Shown: positions 32,756-45,300 of the stretch, piece by piece | How positions within the stretch are numbered: position 1 is the first letter of the stretch | How the letters are laid out: every line of letters starts with the position of its first letter | NCBI GenBank assembly: GCA_007644065.1 | Contig: VJWN01000011.1 | Location: forward strand, 248,001 to 312,000 | Length of the DNA: 64,000 bases | Direction: 5' to 3' | From: Margaritispora aquatica | Taxonomy: Eukaryota; Ascomycota; Leotiomycetes; Helotiales; Discinellaceae | Made by a program: the position numbers and the translations under genes | The notes under the pieces: model-generated | What the model saw: only the letters and a program-made list of their open reading frames with translations | What the model was told of the DNA's origin: nothing | Databases searched by the model: none

Positions 32756-34559
32756 CTACATGCCTGCGCTCATGGATTGCTCCATTTTGGGTGCAACTTC
32801 GTAATCTTGTTCCGCGATCCTGTGGAGGCCACCTGGTAGTGGAGTGCTGCTCTGTAGTCGCAGCTTTTCCGTCAGCTTCACGACTGTCATGTACTCGTTC
32901 TGGTCAACTAGTCCAGTAGGTGCTTGGTTAAAATATGTGAGTAGAGTATCCAGGGCACGTCGAGCGTCGTCTCGAGTTGGCGAACTGGGAGCCGATGAGC
33001 CTTGGGGAGACTGTAGGCTCATAAGTGGAGTTCCGGAAGGAGGGGCCATGGAGCCATTGCTGCTGCTGTGATGGAGAGCTGGAGATGAGATGGCCGAGTC
33101 AAGACCGAATGGAGGTGGCATTTCTTGCATTGGTGAATCGAGAGCTGAGGATGGTGCTGTCACTGGATGGTTGTACTTTGGAGTCAGGGGTTCGGTACCA
33201 CCATGAGCCAAAATGAAAGAAGGATCAATACCAAGAGTTGGGAATGTCTGGCTTCTTGGTCGTTGAAAGTTAGTCCCTGGTGGTGGTAATCGAGACTGCT
33301 GGGAGGGCATCCATGAGTTCGCACTATCAGGACCAAAAGAGAAAGGTGTCGTTGGACTCGTTGGACCTCCAGAGAACGAAGAAGGCGCAGCATCAGTGAA
33401 CACACTTGAGAGCGATGTAGTGCTCTGAGAATTAGAATGTCTGTAACCACCATTACCTGCACCGAATTCTAGGAATCCATTGAGATTCTCAGACTTAAGT
33501 TCCTCATTACTCTTAGTGCCAGATAAGGGCGAAGGAGATGCTAAGTCTCTAGGCGATGTGGGCGAAATACCGTTTGGTGTTTGAGATGCCGAACCACCAG
33601 CTGAGTCTGGATTCAACGAGCCACTGTCGGAAATGTTGGTTTCTGAAGCTCGTCTAGTCAATCTAGCCCCCACAATCCCGTTCTTCTGCTTGAACTTTTC
33701 GAGCCAACTCGTGCTGTTGGTCTTTAAGTGACTTTCGTTGCCACCTACTGTCCTTGAAAATAGCTGAGCTTTCTCCTTGATATCGGCATCGGTGAGCGGA
33801 TTTCCCTGCTTCTGCTGGTTTCTCGCCCAGTGGGTAAGAGCTCGCTCGATATCTGGAAATTTGTTCTTCGTCCGCTTGACAGGCGAGAGAGTTCGGTCTT
33901 CTGGGAAGAGATACTTTTCACGTTGACGAAGAACCTTGGACACGGTGCTACAGAAAATTTAGTGACTGCGAGTTACATTTCTCGCCTGTTGCCATACCTT
34001 CTCTCGACACCAAACATGGCTGTATGCATTAGTATTAACCCTTCTCAAAATCTCAAAATCTTATCTTACCTCCAATTTCTGTCTGCTTTACAGATGGATG
34101 CTCCTCATGATATTGGCACATCCGTCTCCTGTCACTGTCCGTAAGAGTTTTCCTTGGTGAAGCATTGTGAATTGCAGGTAGTTTGGTGCCCGTCATTTTC
34201 AGTAAAGGTGGTGCTGTAGCAGGAATCGCAACTGGTGGTGCCGGATACGTTACAGGATTCGTTAACATACTGGGCCATGTTGGATGACTAGGCATGATGA
34301 GCGGTAAGAGTTGCTGGTGAGTCGTATGTACAGGCGGTGGTGGAGGTATCCTTTGAGGATTGTACGACTGATCCGTTGGTAGTCCATTATGAGTATTGTG
34401 AAGTGGTTGCATGAATCCAAAACCTCCTTGCTCGAATATTGGCGACTGATGCTGAGAAGAATTGTATCCATGATTGATGTCCACCCATCCTTCAGTTCCT
34501 CCAAAGTCATGTCCGGTGTGGTGATGTTCGTGATCCATATGCGCCATGGATTCATGCAT
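32756..34559 (-). CDS. CENP-B/Tc5-type HTH DNA-binding protein without transposase domain
   Basis: 567-residue protein from exons 34559-34070, 34019-33998 (22 bp) and 33947-32756. The N-terminus is His/Pro-rich and disordered. The first helix-turn-helix (about 136-184: RKTLTDSDRRRMCQYHEEHP, then TEIGAMFGVERSTVSKVLRQR) is assembled across all three exons. The second, CENP-B-type HTH lies at about 200-262 (FPDIERALTHWARNQQ, WLEKFKQKNGI). The remaining 300 residues are Ser/Pro-rich with no DDE catalytic triad region. This is the DNA-binding half of pogo-like transposases and of S. pombe Abp1/Cbh proteins. Likely a domesticated nuclear regulator; targets unknown. A short helix near the end (RDDARRALDTLLTYFNQ ... 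YMTVVKLTEKLRLQ) may dimerise. Confidence 0.85.
33998..34019 (-). other. 22-nt micro-exon of the CENP-B-like gene
   Basis: Flanked by acceptor CATACAG and donor GTATGG. It supplies the AMFGVER part of the first HTH; without it the frame is lost. Confidence 0.85.
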
Positions 34560-37500
34560 TTTGATGGTCGGTCTAGATCAACGCTCAGATATACTCCAAT
34601 GCTCTTTGCGACAACAACTTCTTCAGGTAATCGAGCAAGTATCAATGTGCGACCAAGGCTTTTTTCGAGGTCGATGATGTTCCTGGCTAAGGCAGTCCCT
34701 CAAGAACGGCAGACTGCATGCATGATAAGGTGGTTCCTGGTTGCGGCGTCACTATGTGAACCCTGCTTGAAGAGCTGCAGTGTCGTTGGAATTGGGAACG
34801 GACAGAAAGTCGAGGGAGCACGGGGGGATGTTTAAACGCGCAAACAACCCAAAAGAAAGTCAGACCTGCACCGAGCTCGTAGCAAGCGATTTTTGCAGAA
34901 AGTTGAGTAAGTGAGTGTGAGTGCCGGAAGCACGATGTATGTACGACCAGAGAGGTACGAAGGGAGAGGACGGGGAGGCAGGTCGCAGCTTTGCAGCTTG
35001 CAGGGTATGAAGGAAGCTACTTCATGTGCGGAGAAGCTGTGGCTTCAGCAGCTTCAGTGACTGGGTGCCGAGTCAAGCCCCTCAAGGTTTGTCCAGGATC
35101 CTGAGTACAGGGTGGCCCGCATGGCCTGTTGGCTGCTAGGAGAGCATGATAGCGTGGGAGTGGGACTTGAAATGCGACCACCAGTGCGACCTTCAAGTGA
35201 TAATTAATATTCCATATGGGGCTATTCAAAGTTGTGAGAGTGCGACTAAAAGTACTTAGACGAAAGTTTCCATTTCGACATCATCTTTTGTAAAGAGTCC
35301 TAAACCGGCAGTCTGCCGTGCCCTAGTCTGTCCCTTAACTCAGGGGCTAAGCCAGATTACGAGACACTAGAGTAACAGAGTAGTTGCACAACGAATTGAG
35401 ATAGGAAAGGTCGATAGCATGGTATTCGGCATCATCCAAACGAAAGCGATGAGAACATCGATCTTGTTCTGGATGGACGGGCGATGACTCTAATGGCTCT
35501 GATCCGGGTAGCTAGCGGGAGAAGGGTGCAGTACAGTATTGCCAATGGTCGAGGGGGGCATTTGCCAACCTGTAAGGGCAGCAGGACTCTTGAATCCCTG
35601 ACCTTTTGGACCAAACGGTGAAGGTCTGAGGCATGCTTCTGCCCAGTAAAACCGCTCAGCGGCCAGCTTTCTGCCACACGGCGTAAATCAATGCTGCGAT
35701 AATGATGAGTGGTTGCCAAGTCAAAAGAAACGCGACGTTAATTCCCGAATTGGGCTGTACTTGTTCCGATTTTGTCTCAAACTCTCGTGCCTTTTGGATC
35801 TTTAGAACTTTGTTCTGTCTAGCTAAACAACTAGCAAATAAGCTGCGAACTGGTTCGACTCGTTTCCTTCCAAGACTCAGCTACATCCTTTGATATGAGT
35901 AGATAGGCCATACAACGTGAGAAGAACTTCTTTTGCTGTTCGATAGGTTAATGACTATCAGGTAGGATTGTGGGACGGGAAAAATTGGTGGTCCACGCCC
36001 CACGAGAGCACAATCCTAGATGCCATCAGAGATTCCTACTCGCAACCCGTCGTCGATTATGGTTGAAAGATATTCCTAATTCCTAATTCCTAAGAATGGC
36101 ACATTACCAATATTCAGTTGCGGCCAACGTCCTCAACAGTCAGCATGTCGACGAATTGGAAGCTTCCCGAGAAACGGATGGCTTCGCTTGGACCGTTCGG
36201 ACGCTGTGTTCATATCTTTTATCCAATTGCTTTGCCTGGACATATCCTCCCCAACCTCCACGTTCTAGGATAAGATGGCACTATTAAATTCATAAACTGA
36301 TCGCTGATTCCCAGGACGATATCGGCCGACCTGGCTAGTTTTTGGTGCACCAGCCCCATGAATATTCGCAACTCTAGCAGTGTTTGAGCTCATATGTTTG
36401 ATTTGTTAGCCACTCCGATTGCTCGGCTTGTGCTTTTACAAGCCCTGCTTTCCGCTTCAAGAAGGGACGGGCCATAGTCTATGATGAACCGTCCGCGCCT
36501 TTATCAACGTCTGAACAATGGGCAACATCTTCAGCAAAAAAATATGGATCTTGCAAGACATTGCTTCACCAGCTTGCAGCGCAAAACGCGGAACCGGCAT
36601 TGATGAAAAATTCAGCGAAGATGGAGAGACATTGTGAAGTTCCTTCTGAGCGCCATCAGCCTCTTGAAAGGTGTGGAGAGCACCGAGCCGTGGTCTCAAA
36701 CCTCAACGTTGCGGAGCAACCTAAAGTGTACAAAATCCCGGACGCTGAGCAAAGAAAGATATTGTCCGACTTGACCAACCACACACAACAGGGCTGTGAG
36801 GCCTTTTGACGAGAGACGATCATCGGGGAGAGAAGTCCATGTTGCAAAGTACCCCGCTCATGGAAAAGAATACCGTACCTGGGCGATCACTCACAATCGT
36901 ACAATATTAGGCTCCATGAAACCTCTGTCCTATACCTTACCGGTAGTGGTGGACGTCACGAGTAAGACCTATGATGCTTCAATACACGGTTTATGTGCCT
37001 CTGCTTCTAGAAAGAGATTTCAGGATCAATGATGATCTCTCCAACACCCTCGGCGGTACGAGAGGAGTTTTGAAAGGTTGACTAAAAGCGAGGGCCTGTC
37101 GATTAGTTTTTCCCATCTTAATTTCGAAAATGACTGGTTGAGGATTTTTTGAAATTCCGGCAAAATTGGTGTCAGCCTCGTATTTTCATAGGTTGGATGA
37201 AATGCCTCGTGGAGTTTTACGGACCATCCTTGATAGGATGCTCGCTGCTTTATTGTTCGGAACTCAAGTAAGCGCTCACGCGTTGACTGCCCGCTTGTCT
37301 GTGCGTGACCAGCCTCAATTCGCCTTGAAGATCTCCTGTGTCCTGTCTCTGCTTAGCCTCCATCCGAATCTGTAAATCTCTCGGTTACAAGCATGCAGCT
37401 GAGAGCCTTTTCAGTGTAATCCCGGAATATCTCGATGGATCATCGTGGTATCTGGGGTAAGAACTCGGAGTTAGTACTTTACTCGGACAAAACGCATATC

Positions 37501-38145
37501 GAAACATATCCTCAGCAATGGCTTCAATGAATATAGGCACTCAATCATCCAATATTGACAATGCTTCCCACTTGGGGTGCATGGACCCAGTAACTGGACT
37601 CAATTCAAATTTCGAAATATCAATCCATTCAGCTCACCTATCAAGTAAGTTTTTGAGCCTCCACGACGAAAATATGAAATTTGCAGGTTTCTTTAAATAT
37701 CTCTCCGCTTCATGCGTCGAAATTTGATAGGACTAGTGTCATATGATCTGCTTGATATTCTTTGTGTTGGTCGACTTCCCTCTGCCGCACAAACGACCTA
37801 ATATAGAGTAACCTTCCTTGGTCAACTCACACAAGCTAGAGTCCAAAGGATACTGGATCAAGGCACACTTCAAACTTGAGGCCCTTGGGCAATAAGATGT
37901 GTCTACGCGACTTGAAGTGTGCACAGTGACGCTGCATGCTGTTATCGAGTCTCTAATTGCGAGAGAACTCTTTGTATAGTTGTTTGGTCGCATCTGGAAT
38001 GTCGTGTGTCATCTGTTGAATCTGATATATACAAACATCTCCTCCACTTCTTGCTAGATGCTTGAGAACTCCCGATATCAATTCCAAGAGAGTTGCCAAA
38101 AGCTGTGAGTTATTGATGTTGGCAATTTCCTTATATTATGATCGA
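34560..38145. other. Gene-poor region
   Basis: 3.6 kb upstream of the CENP-B-like gene and downstream of DRG1. All open frames are under about 150 codons and none shows a recognisable domain. No transposon ends, tRNA or tandem repeat were identified by eye. It could hold decayed elements or non-coding transcripts. Confidence 0.5.
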
Positions 38146-39538
38146 TTACCGTTTGACGATTGTCACTGCATTAATTTAGCTAGCGCCAATAAGTATTTCA
38201 TGGACTGGAGCACTCACGGACGTCTTCATCCATCAGTTCGTGGGAAAGGCCAACCTTTACTCATACGTCAGCTTTGTTAAAATTTTTGCATAGAGCTTAA
38301 CAGCTAGGCTTGGTAGGGCCCCAGAAAATAAAGCCACTCACTCTTTGAGGTTGGTGCTTGACTGATTTCCCATAGACCACCGCTACACGGAAATCTTCGA
38401 CAATGCTTTTATGGATAGCGTTACACTTTAGAGGTTAGTCCAATCAAGATGAGTTAGCGAAAGTAACCTACGAAGTCTTCAACTGTACATCGACCAGAGC
38501 GCAAAACGACCGGTTGAGTATAATCAGGCAGTTTTCCTTTGGGTTTGGTATATACTCGAACGAGATTGAGCTTCTCCCACCTAGAGAATGATCAGCACGA
38601 GCTCCAAACTTACTAATAGGATACATACATCAACTCCATCAACTCATCGATATTCCACCCGTGCTCGGATGATATAGGGCAAGCATTAGGAATTCGATAG
38701 AGTAGATCAAGCTCCTCGATGGAAATTGCGTCGATTTTGTTGAGCGCATAGATGACTGGAATATAGGATCTGCTTTTTGCTTCCAGAATATCGATCAGAT
38801 CATCGATCGTGGCATCACAACGAATTGCAATATCCGCAGAAGATATTTTGTACTCGTTCATCACAGCTCTGATTTCGTCATGATCGATGTGCGTCATGGG
38901 AACTGTGTTGGTGATGCTGATTCCACCTTTGTCCTTCTTCTTGAATACGATATTTGGTGGTGATTTGTTCACTCGAATACCAAATCCCTCCAGTTCCGCT
39001 TCGATGATCTTCTTGTCGGTAAGAGGCTTATTGACATCCAGAACGATAAATATCAAATGGCAAGTCTTCGCCACTGCAATAACCTGCCGACCTCTACCCT
39101 TTCCATCTTTGGCTCCTTCAATAATACCCGGCAAATCTAGCATTTGAATCTTGGCTCCATTGTACACCACTTGACCTGGAACTGTAGTCAAAGTTGTGAA
39201 TTCATATGCGGCAGCTTCCGAGTGTTGTCCAGTAAGTTTGCTCATCAATGTACTTTTGCCCACGGAGGGGAACCCAATAAATCCACAACTAGCAACACCT
39301 GTCCTTGCAACATCAAATCCTGCCCCTCCACCTCCACCAGAAGATGCTGGTGTGAGGAGCTCTCTCTTCAGCTTAGCAAGTTTGGCCTTGAGTTGACCCA
39401 AATGGAAGGATGTTGCTTTGTTCTTCTGGGTCTTGGCCATCTCGGCCTCAATATCCTTGATCTACAAGCGCAATTAGTTCCCAATTACAATCACTAACTA
39501 TGCCGCAGATTACATACCTTATCTACTGTAGTCGCCAT
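38146..39538 (-). CDS. RBG1: Developmentally regulated GTP-binding protein 1 (DRG1/Rbg1)
   Basis: 367-residue Obg-HflX superfamily GTPase from six exons: 39538-39518, 39461-38629, 38580-38472, 38425-38342, 38254-38218 and 38165-38146. Phases agree, and the length equals animal DRG1. The protein acts with a DFRP partner on translating ribosomes. Motifs: G1 GFPSVGKST (about 70-78), TTLTTVPG, G3 DLPG (116-119), G4 NKID (248-251). The C-terminal TGS domain runs from [13 protein letters not shown] to the end. The last 20-bp exon supplies the conserved end LTIVKR. The first exon encodes only MATTVDK. Introns are about 46-95 bp. Shares a 232-bp divergent promoter with DFG10. Confidence 0.95.
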
Positions 39539-39770
39539 ATTTGCGGATTTCTCGTGAACGCACTCAAATTAATTGAGGGAATGTGGTTGAAGTTGTTCAG
39601 GAACGCAATGCAATGTGGGGGAATCGACAATCTGAATAAAATCCTGCAGGGATCTGATTAGTGAAGTCACATGACCAGTGATTCACTGCCCCGGTCCCGA
39701 CCAGACTTAGGTTCCTTCCTCTACTCATCCAACAGATCCCTTTTCATAATTTCTTATATGTTTATTAAGT
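39539..39770. promoter_or_regulatory. Bidirectional promoter DRG1/DFG10
   Basis: Only 232 bp separate the divergent ATGs, so both promoters must overlap here. No specific site recognised. Confidence 0.6.
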
Positions 39771-40715
39771 ATGGATCCGTCTCTCCTGTGTAGAACTTTC
39801 TTCGTTATTGGTGCAGCTGTGAGTCTTGGAGGAACACTGCTTCCGTCATTCCGAACACACATCATGAACTACGGATCTCGAGGCACAACCTCTCGTCCAT
39901 CGACCTCGAGTACACCAAAAGGATTAATTGGCCAAGTAGTAGAGCTTGCTGCTTCACTTCAGGTTCCTCACTCTTGGTTCACCCACTATTATATAATATC
40001 GGTGCTATCTTCGCTTTTTTGGGGATATCAGATTTATAGTCAAGGCTTTATGATCAAATTTCTGCTTTCGCTTTCAACACAGAGGGATTCGAGCATGACT
40101 GCAAACCAGGTAGTTTTGACTTGGCTACTCATGTTTGTCCAAGGAGGAAGAAGGCTGTTTGAATCTGTCACTTTGGCAAAGCCCTCTCAATCTAAGATGT
40201 GGATGGGACTTTGGGCAATTGGCATGGGGTATTATATCTTTATGGGGGTTTCAGTTTGGATAGAGGGGATAGGTTCGTATTTACGCAGTGATCTTAAGAA
40301 ACTGCTAATCTACCTAGATTTGTTCAACGAGCGTGCTTCTATTGCAGATCTTCTGGTTTTTTCAAGACCCTCACTCAAAACCTCCTTAGCAGTTCCACTG
40401 TTCATCGCGGCATCAAGCATCCAGAACAAGTGCCATGTGTATCTGGCCAGCCTCCAAAAGTACACTCTCCCGGAAATGTACTTATTTCGATTGGTTGTTT
40501 GCCCTCACTATACGAGTGAATGCCTGATCTACTTGGCGCTAGCCATCATCTCTGCGCCCAAAGGTCAAGTCTTGAACCGGACCGTTCTTGCTGGTCTTGG
40601 ATTTGTGTTTGCCAATCTTGCCGTAACTGCAGATGCTACCAGAAAATGGTATGCAGAGAAATTCGGGGCAGCCAAACTAATGGATAGAAGGCGGATCATT
40701 CCGTACGTCCTTTGA
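39771..40715 (+). CDS. DFG10: Polyprenol reductase (DFG10 / SRD5A3-like)
   Basis: 314-residue intronless integral membrane protein of the steroid 5-alpha-reductase family. It is needed in the ER to form dolichol from polyprenol for N-glycosylation. Features are several hydrophobic segments (residues about 5-25, 70-90, 115-125, 145-165, 270-290), an SRD5A-like QGGRRLFESV motif, and the C-terminal catalytic signature VVCPHYTSECLIYLALAI with His and Glu. The usual tail TRKWYAEKFG ... RRRIIPYVL is present. Length is typical. The stop codon is 5 bp from that of the convergent ALKBH6 gene. Confidence 0.92.
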   Translation: MDPSLLCRTFFVIGAAVSLGGTLLPSFRTHIMNYGSRGTTSRPSTSSTPKGLIGQVVELAASLQVPHSWFTHYYIISVLSSLFWGYQIYSQGFMIKFLLSLSTQRDSSMTANQVVLTWLLMFVQGGRRLFESVTLAKPSQSKMWMGLWAIGMGYYIFMGVSVWIEGIGSYLRSDLKKLLIYLDLFNERASIADLLVFSRPSLKTSLAVPLFIAASSIQNKCHVYLASLQKYTLPEMYLFRLVVCPHYTSECLIYLALAIISAPKGQVLNRTVLAGLGFVFANLAVTADATRKWYAEKFGAAKLMDRRRIIPYVL

Positions 40716-40720
40716 ACATC

Positions 40721-41517
40721 TCATCGCTTGTTGAAGATTCCAAACTTTGACCCAAGCTTGGAAACCTTTATGACATCCCGATATGTAAGTGAAGTCCTAG
40801 TACTTCGCTCGGACCGCATCCCCAAGATTGTATCTGGCGAACGTAGAAGCTTCCAATTGGCAATAGTTTCACAACTCAGGCCAATATCCTCCTCAACACT
40901 CGCAATACCATGTAAGAACTCAGTATACATTTCCCCTGTGGTGATGAGAAGGCTCCGTGGTTCTTGAAAAATCCTGTATCGCGGCTCTGCTTCAGTTGCT
41001 CCATCCTGGTCTGTGCCATGAATGTTCAGACAGAGCGAAGATCCGAGACTCACAGTACAGACAACAGAATAGTATGATGGTCCATCCTTGTGCGGCATAA
41101 TGCCTTGGCCAGCGAGATACTCGTTGATTAGGACATGGTTTGGCCTGCCGTGGGGGCTATTTGAAAATATATTGTCTTGCGAGTCGTTATTGAGAGGAAT
41201 GGCGACGAGTCGTGTTATGATAGGTTCAACCAACCACGAAGGTAGAGGTGAATCAAGGAGAGCATTTTTGATCAAGTCGGATGGCCAAGTCTGAAGTCTT
41301 CTCTTAGACAACTGCTTCCATTTCGGCTTTGGAGCTGATTCGATCTGCCGACAGTCAATACAAGGGGAAAGACTTTATTATGATTACCTACTTTGCTTAG
41401 CAAAGCCTGTTCCTCCTCCTCTGTAATGAAGTTGGCAATGTAGAAAGCACTAGATGGAAGACTCTTTATTCGGACATCCTCAAGAGATGATATTTTAGTA
41501 AGGCTTGAATGGTCCAT
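40721..41517 (-). CDS. ALKBH6: AlkB homolog 6 (Fe(II)/2-oxoglutarate dioxygenase)
   Basis: 249-residue protein from exons 41517-41392 and 41344-40721. The 47-bp intron (41391-41345) has donor GTAGGT and acceptor GGCAG; phase 0. The double-stranded beta-helix carries the metal ligands in PHKDGP (His127, Asp129) and FLHGI (His187), and the 2-oxoglutarate arginines in TRTSLTYRDV (Arg225, Arg231). The nucleotide-recognition lid has PNHVLINEYLAGQGIMPH, diagnostic of ALKBH6. The in vivo substrate of this subgroup is not firmly established. Transcripts must overlap those of DFG10 at the 3' end. Confidence 0.92.
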
Positions 41518-42331
41518 TTCAGCAGATGCAAATAACAGGTAACTGTGGAATGTAAAAGAAAATGATCAGAAAGAAAGCACTGTTGTAATGTCAACGCTTT
41601 TTCGTGTTGTGTAATTCCTTTGGTAGTTCATCTTCACTCCATAGAATGTCTCGATAAAATCAAGATTCCGTGATCAGTCTAAGGGGCACGAATATCTTTG
41701 GGTGTGCTTAATCGATGCACGAATCGTTGTATTTGCCTCCTCAATGAACTATCCCAAGTTTATTCAAAGCGCGAGCTGCTGTGGCTCAACCCAGGCGATA
41801 CGTCGTTCGATCAAGGTTACTACAGTGATAACGGGACTTCTTGATCCTCATCTGTACCTCCATACGATATGCAATTGATGATGAGATCGGAGCTTGAACG
41901 ATGATACGAGACGCATAGAATTTGACTCCCACAGGCCCCTTTTCAAATGAGATGAAGGCTTAGTTCGCCTTGAAAACAGGCTGCCGTACTCTCTTGGGGC
42001 ATGTGATTGGCTACTTGGCGACTCAGTGACCTCGAGATGAGCTCTTTCAACAGCCTACCTTACTTAACCTTACCGACAAACAACCTCGAGATTACGACCC
42101 ATCGCAAACAAGAGACACATCGAGACTGCTGTGTTCACGATATAATCCTCGATTCTTGCTATCCGAATTGTACGACCCTTCGACTGTCCGACTGCCCTTA
42201 TATTAGTTCACCATCCACCTCAGGACTCGGATGACCCTCCTTGTCCTTCCACTGCCGACGCTGCCAAAGTGTCTCCCCAAAAGCCCGCCCGCGACGATGC
42301 ACAGGATAGAGAAAGCTACAGGCTAGATGAT
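41518..42331. promoter_or_regulatory. Divergent promoter ALKBH6 / Hos4-like, possible unlocated first exon
   Basis: Contains the upstream regions of both genes. The Hos4-like frame is open back to 42146 with coding-like sequence (VHHPPQDSDDPP) but no ATG. A short upstream exon of that gene probably lies in this interval. Confidence 0.5.
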
Positions 42332-45300
42332 ATGGATGCGCGGTCTGCCGTGGATGCAGTTCGTGCGCAACAGAGTGCGTCGCCTGATGGCTCACTCGCA
42401 GAGCCTGATGGGTCTAGGAGTGCAATGACAGGAACCCCAAGTGGCATGAGATCATCTCCCCCAATTCTGGGACACCACCTTCCGATGGATATCGATCCAC
42501 CGAATGGCTCTGTAGACGAGATAGCTGGGAAAAGCGACTCTTCTGAGGCTGAAACCATCGTCCTTCCTGGAAAGGATGGCCATTCCCCATCCAAGATTCG
42601 AAAATCTATCAAGCATGAAGACAAGAGTGATAAGGAGGATGAGGAAATGAGAGATTTAGAACACAAGAATGGAAACGAAAATGGTCTACATATCGCAGTA
42701 GCCAAAAGTCTAGGCGGAGGACCTGGATCTGGATCTGGATCTGCTTCGGTACCTTTAGGGAAAAGTTCCAATCCAAGCGAGTCAACCTCGACGACCGCGA
42801 CTTCTATGTTGGGAAAAAGAAAACGCTCCAAGTACGGTATTGGTGTGGGGATTACTGACGATCATGTTGGTAATTCTAGTGGTTTAAGTTCTGTTCCCAC
42901 ATCACCAGTTGCAACAACAACAACACGATCCTCACTCTCTAAGTTAGCGGGATCCGACTCTGAAATATCACGATCTCCATCACCAAGACCGCGCTCTCAT
43001 TCTTCTGTTCGCGATAAGGCCAAATCTGTGGATAGGGTTCTTTCGCGCAAGAAACGGTATGCATCTGGCTCTGGAGACGAGGGTGAGGTAGATCCAACAA
43101 GGTATCGACGACAACGAAGTTCTGGCACAGATCATAAAACTAGTAGAGATGCTGTCTCCAGGCCTCGAACAGACTCGAACCACAGGAAACGCTCCCGGTC
43201 GATCTCGCCACATTCTCGGAGCCATAAACGCAGCATCTCAACCCAGCTTCCTTACAAAACCCCTCAAGGATTGAGCCATAAGAAGAAACGAATTCCTGCA
43301 CCATTACAATCAACGGAGTACCATTCAGACGAGTCGTCGGCTAGCGGTCGTTCGCATCCACGAAGCTCACGCGTTCGACACCTTGCAGCGCCCACGACCG
43401 GAGACTCTGCTATGTCACCCGCCAAGATGTACACCAAAAAGCTCAATCCCTCTGGTCAAACTCCACTGGCAATTGCAGTACAGAAAGGGACACTGGAGGT
43501 TGTCAAGCAAAGATACGAGGAGGGACCATCCGAGCTGAACATGCCCGATAATGCAATGAACACGCCACTTCACGTCGCCAGCTTGTATGGTTATACGGAT
43601 ATCGTCCGTTTTCTCATCCGTACTGGAGATTGTGAGCTTGACAGTGTGAATCTTGACAAAGATACACCTCTGCACGATGCTGTCGACAACGGGCACCTAG
43701 AAGTGGTCAAATTACTTCTTGATGCCGGCGCGAATCCAAGTAAAGCGAACAAGGCTGGTAATGAGCCAATTGACATTGTAAATGAGAAAAGTGATGAAGA
43801 TGAGGAAGATGCAGAAACATGGGCCGAAATGAAACATGCAATTTTGGCAGCTAAACGTGCATTAAATAGAGATGCACGTCGAGCGTCGGAAGATCATCAT
43901 AACCATGATAGTGATGGACGTATGTCACATCCCAAAGGAAGCCCCAGGCAAACATCTCCAACTCAAAATAACGACTCACATAATCAATTGCACTCTAATC
44001 GACGCATTGGGAACGCACGCCAGATGAACAAAACCAAGGATACAACTCTTTATCAGCGTCTTGATCTCGATGAACTTCGAGAAGCTGCGCGAGATGGGGA
44101 TGCCAGTACTGTTTCGCGAATTTTGGAAGTCATGCCCAATGTCAATGATCCTCAGACATTATATTATGCCGCAAAGGGTGGTCACGATGCTGTGGTAAAT
44201 TTACTCTTTGCTTTAGGCGACTTCGATCCAGACCCGCCAGCACTCGATGGGTTTGCCCTGGACCACGCCACTCCTATTCTTGCAGCCATTGGCAAGCCTA
44301 ATCTTGAAATCATTAAGCTTCTGCTTGTAATGCCCCGGTTTGATCCAACACGTAGATTTAAAGGAGAGTCTTATAGTCAGGTCGCCAAAAGACGAGGGGG
44401 TCCAAATTGGCAAGAAGAGGAGCGTTTGTTCAAGGATGCCGAGGAAAACTACAAGAAGAGCCACAAATCTACCAACAAACCACGATCACCTGGCCTTAGA
44501 CGAGATGGGCGTGACACAGGTCGAGAAGTGAAGAAGCCTGTACAAAAGGAGGAGCCAACTTCATCGCGATCTCACCAGCGTAGTACTTCCAACCCGAAGC
44601 TCAAGGAATCAGATACCACGAAAACCTTACAACGTAATGGTAGCTCGTCAACTGTCCAGGGCAAAGAGGGACTCCAATCTTCTAAGAGGGGCCCTGGTCG
44701 CCCTAAAAAGGAGGAAACTGGTGCAGTATCAGACAGTGAGACTACTCCTCTTGGCCCACCAAGACATAAAGCTCAAAAGAAATCCGAATCGGATATAGCA
44801 ATTGCCTCTGACCATGAGCCCGCAAAGCCTCGTCGAAAGCTTGTTTCTGGCAAGGAATTCCGAGGGGAAAGAGAATTGGAAAGGCAGCGACGTGCTAGCG
44901 TTGTGTCGAATGCTTCAAGTGCTTCTGTCAAAGAGAATCGAGATCGGCCTCATCAGGACACGAAAACCGTGAAGACGGAGGGGAAACCAAGCTCAAATGT
45001 GCCTCGTACAATCAAGCACCAAGGTACATCCAATGGGAATGGCGACCGAGATTCAGCATCTGAGAAGCATTCCACTGAAAGAGACAGAGCCCGTTCACTC
45101 AAGAGGGACGATTCGAAAGACCGCCTAAACGCCATTCGTAGTGAATCTCCGGCGAAGCGGCCTCGCAAAAGCGAAACTCCACCAAGGTCAAATCTTCAGG
45201 AAGTCTACCCTCAGAAACGGAGAAAATTAGATTCAGAGTCCGCTTCTTCGCACCTCACTGATCATACTACACCCAGTTCATCACCAGAGATACGCTCCTC

